Origin: Symbiodinium sp. CCMP2592
Taxonomy: Eukaryota > Sar > Dinophyceae > Suessiales > Symbiodiniaceae
Direction of reading: 5' to 3'
Assembly (NCBI GenBank): GCA_905221615.1
Contig: CAJNDT010004868.1
Location: 248,001 to 312,000, forward strand
DNA length: 64,000 bases
Each line of letters opens with the position of its first letter. Within the stretch, counting starts at the first letter, position 1. Below, one piece after another: positions 42,340-52,369 of the stretch. Below the pieces are notes generated by a model. It was not told the DNA's origin. It searched no databases and saw only the letters and a list, made by a program, of their open reading frames with translations. Position numbers and translations under genes: made by a program.

Positions 42340-42351
42340 GTAGGGTTGACT

Positions 42352-42443
42352 TAGTAGCTGAGTGGATACACTTTACACTTTTATCATTACCCACTATAAA
42401 TCTGAAAGTGTACACTTTTAGGGGCTTATGGACTCAGCAACTA
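42352..42443. mobile_element. Palindromic element, family I
   Basis: TAGTAGCTGAGT and ACTCAGCAACTA are complementary ends. Inner repeats ACACTTTACACTTTTA and AAAGTGTACACTTTTA are direct-like. It starts 12 bp after the micro-exon donor. Confidence 0.6.
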
Positions 42444-43758
42444 TTGAAGTTGAGCGTCAGAACCCCCGAGCCTCAAAGCCCACCCAGAGAACAGAAACCG
42501 GAACTTTCGACGACAAGTCGTAAAGCCTCATCCCTCAAATCCCGAAACCCAGTCCCCGAAACCGTTGAGGCTGGAAGTGAGCCGGCACATAGATCCGTAC
42601 AGAAATCCCAAACCCTGTAAACCCTACAGCTCTAAAGCCCTGCAGACCCTAAGCCTTAGACCACCTACCGCCCTAGAGACCCGCAAGCTTAAACTTGAAA
42701 CCCTTGATCTATGAAAAGAGTCCTAAACTCTAAAAAGGGTATATCATCCCTGATGGAAACCTTGCAGCAACCCTTGGAGCCCCCCCCCCCCACCGAACAT
42801 ACGAAAGCCGTCGAAATCTTTCCTTGGAGGTCGCCAGGCTTCGGAGCATGCCGTGGTGGAGTCTGGGACTTTCTTTTTGTACTTTGGGCTTAGGGTTTTT
42901 ATATTGTTTAGGGTTTCAGGTTTTAGGGAGCAGGGTTTAGGGGTTAGGGATTTAGGGGTAGTCTATATTAAGGTGTTGTGAGCAGCTTATACAAGCATCT
43001 TTTTGACGATATTGAAAGGAGTTTACAAGAAGTTTATTGATCCTGCAAGGGATCGAAAAGTCGATAAGGGATTTAGCCTGTAGGTTGCTGTGGCAGCAAG
43101 CACCCAGGACTTGTGCGAATGGATGAGCGGCCAAAGCCCTAAGAAAAGGAAGCTTTCCTCGTGCCCTGGCTGCTTTGATCTTACAGGGAAGGTGCGAAGG
43201 CTTAATTACAATTAAGGATTCCGCTACGTGCGGCAATTTAAGGTCTATGCTTAGGTCCGCCCTTCAGTGAAACTCAAACATGTCTTGTGGGGTTTCGGCT
43301 TTGGGCTGAGGCACCTGTAATAGCAATTTGGGCAATAGTGCTAATTAATAGTAGTAATTACAGTTCTGAGCCTGGATTAGAGATTTGGGAATTGGTGCAG
43401 TTGTGCTTCCTTATCACAGTGCAGGAGCCAGAAGAGTGGTCGTTCGACTTCTTGCTGCTGGCTTTGTACCCCAAACCCCTACACTCCCTAAACTCGTGAG
43501 CCCCTAGCCCTAAACTCTAAACCCCTGCACCCTTAAGCCCCAAACCCTTTTGGAGCTGTGTGGCTCGAACCAGGCACGACCTTGTGGAGGACAAGTGTGA
43601 CGACCTCAGCTTATAGGAGTTTCGGGTTTGGATTTGAATGAGGGTTTAGGTGTTTAGGGTTTAGGGGTTCATGGCTTACGGGTTCGGGGTTTGGGGGTTT
43701 TGGAAGTTGGGATAGCCTAATACCCTAAGCCCGAAGCCGCCAGATGCTGTAGAGGCAG

Positions 43759-43827
43759 CAGCTATATCTCCGGGGAGTTTGGCGCCGTGGCGATCTATGA
43801 TGCCACGAACTCCACAAAGGAGTGCAG
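43759..43827 (+). CDS. PFKFB-like: PFK-2 exon: DATNST
   Basis: The acceptor GAGGCAG ends at 43758. The frame reads SYISGEFGAVAIYDATNSTK, then EC(R). (V/A)x(I/F)(Y/F)DATN(S/T)T is the Walker-B-like signature of PFK-2. The exact 3' end is uncertain (GGAGC after TGCAG, or GCGCAT at about 43840). Confidence 0.9.
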
Positions 43828-43839
43828 GGAGCTTTCAGG

Positions 43840-44721
43840 GCGCATAGGTTCGGGTTTACCTTTCCTAACCCACAAATCCTTATAAACCCTAAACCATAGC
43901 ACTTTAAACTTTGTACGCCCTACAGGAGCGTTTCCACTAAACCGAGCCTGCGACGAGGCCTCCGAGACGCGAAGAGATAGAGGCATAATTTATGAGTTCC
44001 CGCCGTGTTTCTCCCGCAAGGAATATGCCTGGCATTCTGGTTTCTGACCTCCTCATACTAGCCTGTAGTTGAATAGTCCCGAAGCTGTGCGGGGACAGCC
44101 AAGAAGAGCAACCAGCAACGCTGCGTTTATCAAGTCAAAGTTGTTGCTTGTAGAAGCATTGACCTGTGAGCAGTAGGATGCATACTACAAGGATACCCCT
44201 CGTTGTAAGAAGTGCCATGTACAAACACATGCAAAGACATGCCCTGCCAGCGCAAACCGCCAGACCACAGATGGATCCCGAGAAGCCATGTCTTCAACTA
44301 CACATGCAAGTAACTCTCGCAGTCCATCCAATCACAGCAGCATTCATAGCTTGACTTGTCATACGCTAATCCCAAGCCCTGACACCCAAACCCCAATTCC
44401 AGCCATCAGCTGCCTCCCGGAAGGAGAGGCGGCGATGGCTCGTAGAACGTCTTCAGGACCTAGGCGCGAAGGCCCGCGACTCTGAAGCTTAGGGTTCTTG
44501 CGGTGGTTGGTCGGGGGGCGATCTCCGTGGCTCTGTCGCTTCATGTGGCCCTCGGCTCTCGGATGTCGTCGGCGACGCCGACAACAGAAAAGAGCGTGTT
44601 CAGAACCTTTAAAGCGGTCAAGAGGATGACCTGCGTCCGAGAAGAAGCATCTTCGGACCCATTAACAGAGCGCTAGCAGCGGCAACGGCACCAAGAGAAA
44701 CTCCCAGCAAAACAACACATG

Positions 44722-44765
<44 letters not shown>

Positions 44766-45179
44766 ATAGCCAGCGTCGTCGCCCTTGTAGTTGCAACTAG
44801 CCATGCTCCTCGTCATTGGTGTCACCAGCGCACCTCCATCGACGCCGCCACCATCACCACCATCATCGTCATCATCATCATCAGCAGCAGCATCGTCATA
44901 GCCATCATCGTCATCAACAGCATCGTGATCATCATCATGAGCATCATCCTCATCGTCGTCATGGACGTCACCACCATAATCATCACCATCAGTATCACCG
45001 TCATGATCACCAGGCCCATCAGTATGTTTCATCATGTTCAGTACCTTCTTCATGTATTCATCTTCGTCTGCATTTTCATCATCCCCATCGTCATCATCAC
45101 CACCATCATCATCACCACTAGCATCATCGCGATGTTCATGATGAGAAGCAAGGACAATCCTCTTCAAGACTCGTCCAGG
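43840..45179 (+). other. PFK-2 intron(s) with (CA)n and (CAT)n tracts
   Basis: (CA)n at 44728-44760 and a long CAT/ATC low-complexity tract at 44840-45125, which makes His-rich and Asp-rich spurious frames. One family block between DATNST and VIFLE was not found and may be another small exon. Confidence 0.6.
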
Positions 45180-45255
45180 TCATCTTCCTGGAGGTTACCT
45201 GCAGCGATTCCGAGCGCATCTCCGAAAACATCCAGTCCACGCACAAGAGCCTGCA
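45180..45255 (+). CDS. PFKFB-like: PFK-2 exon: core beta-strand (VIFLE)
   Basis: The acceptor CTCGTCCAG ends at 45179. The frame reads VIFLEVTCSDSERISENIQS, corresponding to '(V/L)FiEs.C.d...i..NI' in PFK-2. The GT donor GTGCAA at 45256 is plausible. Simple repeats crowd both sides. Confidence 0.8.
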
Positions 45256-45319
45256 AGTGCAACAGGCCGGCAACCTAAGAACCCGAATAACTGGCAATCA
45301 ATCATTATAATATCGACAT

Positions 45320-45325
45320 ATACAC

Positions 45326-45406
<81 letters not shown>

Positions 45407-45545
45407 CATATACAGATACATACGGGCACGCACACACACGCATAAATTGATAGATAACTACTAACTAGGGAATTACATGAGCAAATATATACAAGTATAT
45501 ATATATATATATACACACACACACATTCTCTCTCTCTCTCTCCCT
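45320..45545. repeat. (TA)n and (CT)n microsatellites in PFK-2 intron
   Basis: (TA)n at 45330-45360, (CT)n at 45363-45402, then (TA)n and (CT)n again at 45497-45545: a duplicated composite microsatellite. Confidence 0.9.
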
Positions 45546-45766
45546 CTCGGCCGTTGAGACAGTAGGGAACCTTTGTAAAGGTCCGAACCGAGTCCGGAGT
45601 GTTGGGAAACGCTTAGGGAGTTCTGTTTAGGGTTGAGGGTTGAAAGGCCGGTTTAGGGGTTGGGGGGGATCAAGGGATGTCGGGTTTTGGGTTTGGGAAG
45701 TGCTGTGATCTAGAGCACAGGCCCTAAACCAAATCCTTTTTCCTATAAGCCGTGACCATGTTTCAG

Positions 45767-45826
45767 GTCTTGAGCGCGGAAGAGGCAGGTGCAGACTTCA
45801 TGAAGCGAATCGGCTTCTACAACGAG
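45767..45826 (+). CDS. PFKFB-like: PFK-2 exon: AEEAxxDFxxRI
   Basis: The acceptor ATGTTTCAG ends at 45766. The frame reads VLSAEEAGADFMKRIGFYNE, matching 'pdY....eeA..DF..RI..Ye' near the end of the kinase domain. The GT donor is at 45827. In phase with the next exon it gives FYNE-VYETL. TTTAGG/GGGTTT heptamers follow (45895-45940). Confidence 0.9.
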
Positions 45827-46403
45827 GTGGGGCTTGAAGATTGTTGTGTGTAGAGATGTGTAGAGTCTCCGAGGGTCTTCAAGGTTTTGGAGTTCAGGCT
45901 TAGGGTTTGGAGTTTACGGGTTTACGGTTTGAGTTTAGGACAAGATAGTTGTCAGGGTTTGAGGTTGCGTTGATATTAGGTGTCAGCAGTTTCCGAACCA
46001 AGATCCTGTTTCGAAGGTTCAGCACCCTTTCCAACAAGCAGTTTACAGTGTCCACAGTCGGGACCTCAAAAGGCACCACATTCCTGAAGGACGAGATGGG
46101 GACCTCAGAACCTTTTATGGTTCAAATTCCAAATTCATAACATGACCCTCACTTTTCAGTGCCATTTGGCCCCCAAGGCTTTAGAAGAAGCTGCAGGTGG
46201 CCTGTCAGACCTGAAGCCTCTAGATCCTTTCTTGACGTAACCGAGACAACAGCCATAAACGGCGACAAGCACTTAAGTGTTGAAAGTACGGGGCGCAGGC
46301 TTGCACTTAGGGTTTAAGGTTTGATGTACGCCGAACAGAAGCAGACCTTCGTACTTCTGCATGCTCGAAGCTTGGCCCGTGTCTCTTTCTGCCACCACGG
46401 CAG

Positions 46404-46465
46404 GTGTACGAGACGCTCCAGAGCTGCACTCAAGACCCCAAGAGCTGGAAACCTCTGCGAAACTC
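46404..46465 (+). CDS. PFKFB-like: PFK-2 exon: VYETL
   Basis: The acceptor CACGGCAG ends at 46403. The frame reads VYETLQSCTQDPKSWKPL, in phase with the previous exon (YNE-VYETL). The 3' limit is uncertain: GC donors near 46420 and 46459 are possible, and the frame stops at about 46470. Confidence 0.7.
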
Positions 46466-47330
46466 TGGCTAGGTCTGAGGTTGAGGATAGAAACCTTACT
46501 TGAGGCTTAAAAGGTAAGAGGAGTAGCATGTAGTACTCCACAACACTGGTGAACAGCAGAAAGCTCTTGAAAGCATTCTAAAAGCAGTATAGAGAGTCCA
46601 AAGACACCGTGTATAAACTACCCCACACCCTCCCAGGCTCTCGGAAACCGAATATAGCTGGATCAAATTCGTAGATGGCGGGAGAGAGCCTTGGCAGCAG
46701 CTTTTCTTTTGGGAGCAGGGTTGTGGTTTCATGGTGCTTGATAAGTTCTACAGGTTTTTTCAAGGGCTATTTTGAGCTTCGTAGGTGTTAAGTATAGACG
46801 GGTCGTATGGTGGGTTTGCGAGGCTTTAACGTCCAGAAGAGAATTATGGAGTGTTGGGGTTGAGGGTTAGGGTTTTGGGTGTGCAGGGCTTTTCTGGATT
46901 TCGGATGTTTACGTGTTTGGGGCTATGGGGTTTGAAGGTTAGAGGGGTTGGGCAGCGCTGTAGGGCATTTTGGGATTCTGAAAATCGTTTTCCGATCAGT
47001 ACGACAGTCAATACGTCAAAGGCTGTTGTCTAGAGCTAGGATTGCTGTAGATCTGCTTCTGGGTTTTGGGCCGTCATGTCGATAAACGTGTGCTGCAGAC
47101 TGCCAAACCTCCATTGGCCATGCTTTCAGATGTGCAATCCCAAAGCATAGCACGCAAATTTATTGAATCGCCTGCATGCAGCAACGCCGTCAGCAGCAAT
47201 TCGAAGGCTAACAGAGGGTCCGCAAGCCCAATTGAAGAGCTTTCACCGAAAGCTCTACTGCCAGCTTGAAAGCTTCATGTTGCTTCGCACTCACCGATAC
47301 GAAACCGTCCATACTTGGGATGGATGACAG

Positions 47331-47422
47331 TTGCTGACAATGGCTGCCATCAGTTGTCTCTCGTATATGAGGAGATTTCCCTCCATAATATGCGCGGCTT
47401 TTTGGCATCGCGGATTGCGCAG
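47331..47422 (+). CDS. PFKFB-like: PFK-2/FBPase-2 exon: linker to phosphatase domain
   Basis: The frame reads ADNGCHQLSLVYEEISLHNM, then RGFLASRIAQ. This corresponds to '(K)L.D.G........N...Gyl.SRI..yL', the segment just before the histidine-phosphatase motif. Edges are approximate. G-rich TTTAGGG heptamers follow (47480-47510). Confidence 0.7.
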
Positions 47423-48325
47423 CTACCTGTGCAGCAAGATTTCGTTTATCTGGGATTGGGAGGGCTTTGCTTAGTTTGGGTACTTTGTGTCGCTTGGTTT
47501 AGGGTTTAGGATATGAGCAGAATAGCATCGTCGTACTTATGAATCATGCAATGTTGCTGTGCTTGCGATCTGAGGTTCCTGCTGAACCTGCACGGGCAAC
47601 GAAGACCTATCTTCCTGTCCCGGCACGGCCAGTCTGAGTACAACCGACTGGGCAAGATAGGCTGCTTGGACCGATGCATGGGGCGAGGGTGGGGATGGTG
47701 ACATTGACGAGGGTGAGGATGGGTATGATGGTGAGCGATAGGATGACATGTTGATACGGGTGCTGGTAATTGTTCTTTGTGAAAACAGGCTTTGGCTTTG
47801 GGTTTCCGGTTTCCCGGACATTGCAATTTGGCAGGATGGGGTCAAAGGTAGCTTTCCGGTTATGTTGTGCTCTGCATACCATGAGGCCTTTGTCACTGAC
47901 AAGCGGAAAGACCGAGACTAAGAATCATGCCAGACACTGAGATGGCACTGCCAAGCTGTCTAATAAGTGGTCTCGGAAGACTAGCTGCGCATCCATGCCA
48001 GGATGCGGCTGACACCAAGCCGCTACAACAGGTTTTTGCGAAGTTTTGCCTGGAACATCTCCGAAGCCAAAGTAACTTCGAGCATGTGTCTCACTGGCCC
48101 TTAGACCCTGCAACCCTAACAAAGCCCTGAAGCCCCTGAACCCTAAAATCATTTATGTCAGACACCAGCACCAAGAAGGTGTGGGCACAGTCACTCATTT
48201 TGCAAAGACGTCTTCCCCACCTGGCCCTTATCATGTACATGAAGAACCCCTACACAGGACCTTCGCAAAAACGTCACGAGGCGCTTCTGAAGCCTTTATG
48301 AATGACAGAAATCAGAAGCATGCAG

Positions 48326-48366
48326 GTGGGGACTCCGTGTTGACATCGCACGGGGAGGAGAGCTCG
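48326..48366 (+). CDS. PFKFB-like: Candidate FBPase-2 exon: HGE motif lacking Arg
   Basis: The acceptor AGCATGCAG and a strong GT donor (GTGAGG, 48367) bound a frame reading GDSVLTSHGEES. It sits where the family has LTRHGES, whose histidine is the phospho-acceptor. Here Ser replaces the Arg before His and one Glu is extra. The same frame is open upstream to 48148 (IIYVRHQHQEG), an alternative RH-containing candidate. The motif assignment is tentative. Confidence 0.4.
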
Positions 48367-48837
48367 TGAGGGCTAGGTTTGGGTTCGGGGTTTGGGATCC
48401 CCGCGAGACTTAAATTCCACACCGAAGGCCCAAAGCTTAAACCTTACACTTTGCACCCGGCAGCGATGAAGCCTCAAATGTGAAACCGACACCCTCCGAT
48501 AATTCGAAAGGTAACGAGAGCAGCAATCGGAAGAAGAAACGCAGCCAGAGTGGGAGTCGGAGTAGCAGCACCGACAGCAATAGCAGCAGCAGTAGCTGTA
48601 GCCGTAGCAGTTGCAGTAGCAGAAGTAAGGAGTCGTGATATGGAGTAACATGGCGGTAGTAGTTGACATCATCGTCATTGTCTTCGGCGTGGTGGTAGCA
48701 TTGGTGTACTGTAACTATTTCTCTATATACATCTACGTCCATGTTTTTTGGGGTCTATACTGGGACCTTATGTATCGCTATTCATCTCTTTAAACCTTTA
48801 CATTAAGTTGACTCCAGTGATGCTGGGCACTGCGCAG

Positions 48838-48882
48838 GAGTACGCCACCGCCCTTGCCGACTGGGTGGACAAAGAGGCCAGA
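48838..48882 (+). CDS. PFKFB-like: FBPase-2 exon: LSxxGxxYAxxLxxW helix
   Basis: The acceptor ACTGCGCAG ends at 48837. The frame reads EYATALADWVDKEAR, the helix after 'LS.rG' in histidine-phosphatase domains. The GT donor GTCGTT at 48883, phase 0, matches the phase-0 start of the next exon. Confidence 0.75.
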
Positions 48883-49259
48883 GTCGTTAAAGTTTCAGTG
48901 TGTCGACCTTGCAGTGTTTTGGGACTTCATGTGCATGACGTTGCTGCATTTCGGATGCAAGTGGCTTGGGACTTATTGGTGTAAAGATGATGCGGCTGCC
49001 GGGCTCGGCAATCAGCCGGACGGAAGGTACAGATAGATGCACCAATCCTAAACCCTTAAATTCCGAAATTCTCAACTGGCCTTAAACCCTGAACCTCAGG
49101 GCCCTAAACTCTAAAACTTTGAAGCCCTAAAGTCTAAAAGCCTTTGAATTGAAGATAGACACCCTAAACCCTACACCCTCAAACCTTACACCCTTAAGCC
49201 CGAAGCCGTTAAGCCCATAAGACCTAAACCTGAAACCCAAAGCCCTGTAAGCCCCAGAG

Positions 49260-49364
49260 GTGAAGATAGATGCTACCGGAAAGCCCCGGCCTGCGCGGCT
49301 CTGGACTTCGTCGCTGAAGCGCACGAGGCTCACAGCCAGACATATCCGCGGCCTGCCTGCGAAG
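49260..49364 (+). CDS. PFKFB-like: FBPase-2 exon: WTSxLKRTxxTA
   Basis: The acceptor GCCCCAGAG ends at 49259, directly after a long CCCTAAA-like tract. The frame reads VKIDATGKPRPARLWTSSLK, then RTRLTARHIRGLPAK. '(V)WTS.L.RT..TA' is the second core signature of fructose-2,6-bisphosphatase, with a conserved substrate-binding Arg. The GT donor is at 49365, with TTTTAG/GGGTTT heptamers after. Downstream phosphatase blocks (catalytic Glu, second His) were not found in the window. Confidence 0.9.
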
Positions 49365-50609
49365 GTTTTTTGGGTTCCAGGATCTATGGTTTTAGTGTTT
49401 AGGACTCTTGGGTTTCGGGGGTTTGGTATAGGGGCTTCAGACTTAGAGTGCTTACTGTGAAGGCCCGGGGGGGGGGGGGGGTTTCCGACTTTAGGAGCAT
49501 CTAGAGAGTCCAAGTAAGGAGTTCTCTGACTACTGGCTTTGATAAGGGTTGGGTGTTGGGTTTACGGCCGTTAATTAAGGTTTGTGCTGCGAATGATAAG
49601 GTCCGGGACATGACAATTGCATCAGGTTGAGAAGCACAAGAAGGTCCAGTCATAGCAGTGCGGCAAATTTCGGGTCTTGGCCGTAAGTCCATTGAGTGGG
49701 AGTCCACTGGTGCACCTCACGGTCATGTAGGCACATTTCGGGACGGAAAGCGCTCTTTCAGGTCGTACCCTGAACCCTAAACTCTTCATGCACTCGTGGA
49801 ATGGTAGCTCCTACAGTGACAGCAGGTCTATCTTGTCTTGGCAGCAGCAGCTTCGGTCTTTCAACCCCGATGTCGCTGCAAAACTCCATAAGCCTAAACC
49901 CAGCCCCTCTGCTGGCAAAAATAGTTGTTTGCAGGTCTATGCTAGCGGTCCCTTACTCAAACCGGAAGAAAGAACAGCAAACTGGCTTAGGATCCATGTT
50001 AGCTTCCCTTGTTTTCTGAAAATCCCATATAGCGGATTTGAGGACACGACAGTCTGACGTTGCCGTCTGGCACGCAGTGGGCTCCTTGCATGGACGTGGA
50101 GTCGAAATCTTCGTATTAGCACGGCTGGACTGGGAACTGACATTATGATCAAAACACGGATATTCACTAGTCATGCTAGTTAACAGTATTACGAACCTTG
50201 ATAGCACTTGTAGTAGCAATTGGCAACGACGAGATCGAAAGCAATGGCATTAACAGAAACGATACCAATAACCACCGTAGTCATCACTACACAGTTGAAT
50301 ACTGGTGTTTGAATAACGAAAGATGAGCAGTACAAATGTCAAAAATCAACAATATCAATAGCAAGATACGAGCAGTGTTAATATGTACGATGAAAAACTA
50401 GCAAGGTCAATGCTACTAGTGATCTCATGGGTTTTTTCTACGAGGAAAAGCATGGCAACATGTATTTTGGTGGCAGCATCTGGACATTGCAGACGCCAAG
50501 GTGAGGGTTTAGTATTTAGGGATTCGAGTGTGATGTGGGGTTTGAGGTTTCAGATTCCGCTTGGCAGAGAAGCTTCATCAAATGTGGAGACAGGTCCCCC
50601 AGTGATCCC
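49365..50609. other. Downstream of last PFK-2 exon found
   Basis: G-homopolymer at 49469-49481, heptamers, then AT-rich sequence from 50150 to 50400. The next exon of the FBPase-2 domain was not recognised here. Confidence 0.4.
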
Positions 50610-50875
50610 GGGCACAAGGGCGCAAGGGCACAAGGGCACAAGGGCACGGCAAGGGCACGGCAAGGGCACGGCAAGGGCACCACAAGGGCACCACAAGGGC
50701 ACGGCAAGGGCACAAGGGCACAAGGGCACAAGGGCACAAGGGCACAAGGGCACAAGGGCACAAGGGCACAAGGGCACAAGGGCACAGGGGCACAGGGGCA
50801 CAAGGGCACAAGGGCACAAGGGCATGAGGGCATACCGGCACGAGGGCACAAGAGCAAAGGGGCACAAGAGCGCGA
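50610..50875 (+). repeat. 9-bp minisatellite (GGGCACAAG)
   Basis: About 29 units of GGGCACAAG with GGGCACGGCAA variants. The same minisatellite, with the GGCAAGGGCAC variant, reappears at 63925-64000. Confidence 0.95.
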
Positions 50876-50997
50876 CAGCACATATACGTACATATATATA
50901 CATATATACATATATACATATATACATATATACATATATACATATATACATATATACATATATACATATATACATATATACATATACACATACATAC

Positions 50998-51033
<36 letters not shown>

Positions 51034-51352
51034 GTATGTACATATATACATATATACGTATATACGTATATACATATATACATATATACATATATACATA
51101 TATACATATATACATATATACGTATATACGTATATACATATATATATATACATATACATATACATATACATCTACATCTACATATACATATACATCTACC
51201 TCTACGTCTACATATACATATACATATACATCTACATCTACATCCACATCTACACCTACATCTACATCTACCTCTACCTCTACATCTACATCTACATCTA
51301 CATCTACATCTACATCTACATATACATCTACATCTACATCTACATCTACATC

Positions 51353-51414
<62 letters not shown>

Positions 51415-51480
51415 TACATATACATATACATATGCATATACATACACATAGACATATACATCTACATCTACATCTACATC

Positions 51481-51511
<31 letters not shown>

Positions 51512-51567
51512 GCATATACACATACATATACATAAACACATACATATACATAAACATATACACAATC
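50876..51567 (+). repeat. TATACA / TACATC satellite tract
   Basis: About 690 bp of TATACATA, then TACATC hexamers, then TATACA again, with no mononucleotide interruption. It yields five overlapping long open frames (300-400 codons) on both strands that are not genes. Confidence 0.95.
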
Positions 51568-52129
51568 ATCCTGGACAGCTAAGCGAACTCGTTCGCTTAG
51601 TTTTGTGAACGCCGTGTCGTCGCATCTTCGCTGGTTGGCGCTTTGCTCCTGCAAGGCCACATTGATGCTTGTTCCTTTTGCGAGAAATGTTATATTCTTC
51701 TTGTGTCGAAATAAAGCGGAAAATGAAGGGCTTCCTTGTTCCAGATCCACACAATAGCTTAGCATCTTGAAACTTTCACAGCGTCATTGCAGACTCGGCC
51801 TTCGACTTTCGAAGCTTGCTGCTGGGGGCTACAAGTATACATTGACTCTTTGTTTTACTAGGGTTCCCACAATTAGAAGTCTTTTTCCAGCATCTGTTCT
51901 TCAGGGGTCTTAGGGCTTAGAAGGCTGCTGGAAGTACTTTGATAATACTCCAAAGCTTCCTCGGGGCTACAAGTATAGCTTCAGACATTCGTTTTGCAAA
52001 GGGGTCTCAAAGCAACATGTATCTTTCCAGCATTTGTTCTTCAAAAGTTTTAGGGTTTAGAAGGCTGTTTGCAATACTCTGATAGAATCTCCTCTTGTCA
52101 TCATAACCTAGACAGGCAGGATTTGAAGC
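51568..52129. other. No gene recognised; duplicated unit
   Basis: A unit containing GGCTACAAGTATA ... CAGCATCTGTTCTTC ... TTAGAAGGCTG occurs at about 51825-51925 and again at 51964-52075, a diverged direct duplication of about 130 bp. Confidence 0.6.
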
Positions 52130-52291
52130 TGAATTTACTTAGTGCACCATCGCATTCACAAGAACCCGGAACTGAATTTGCTTAATGCACCACTCAGGTA
52201 ACCATTCTTAGAAGCCGGATTTGTTTAATGCACTAGAAAGAAAGAGCTCATAAGGACGAAAACTACGTGACTCGAACCTGAATTTGCTTAA
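52130..52291. repeat. GAATTTGCTTAATGCACCAC repeat, cluster 1
   Basis: Three to four diverged copies of GAATTTGCTTAATGCACCAC, irregularly spaced by about 42-58 bp. They lie just 3' of the minus-strand GT25 stop codon (52370). The same core is tandemly arrayed at 58449-58800 and 59222-59310. Confidence 0.85.
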
Positions 52292-52369
52292 TGTGGAAAG
52301 CATTGAATACGCTTGTTCATCTTTTCAGGCAACAGCCACGTGCTACCGCGTGAGACAATCATCAGGCGA

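Noticed and set aside
44673-45167. Asp-rich (minus) and His-rich (plus) frames
   Set aside because: Triplet-repeat artefact of the CAT/ATC tract inside a PFK-2 intron.
50383-51765. Five long open frames (up to 399 codons), both strands
   Set aside because: They are products of the GGGCACAAG and TATACA/TACATC repeats; the translation is [10 protein letters not shown]-type low complexity in every phase.
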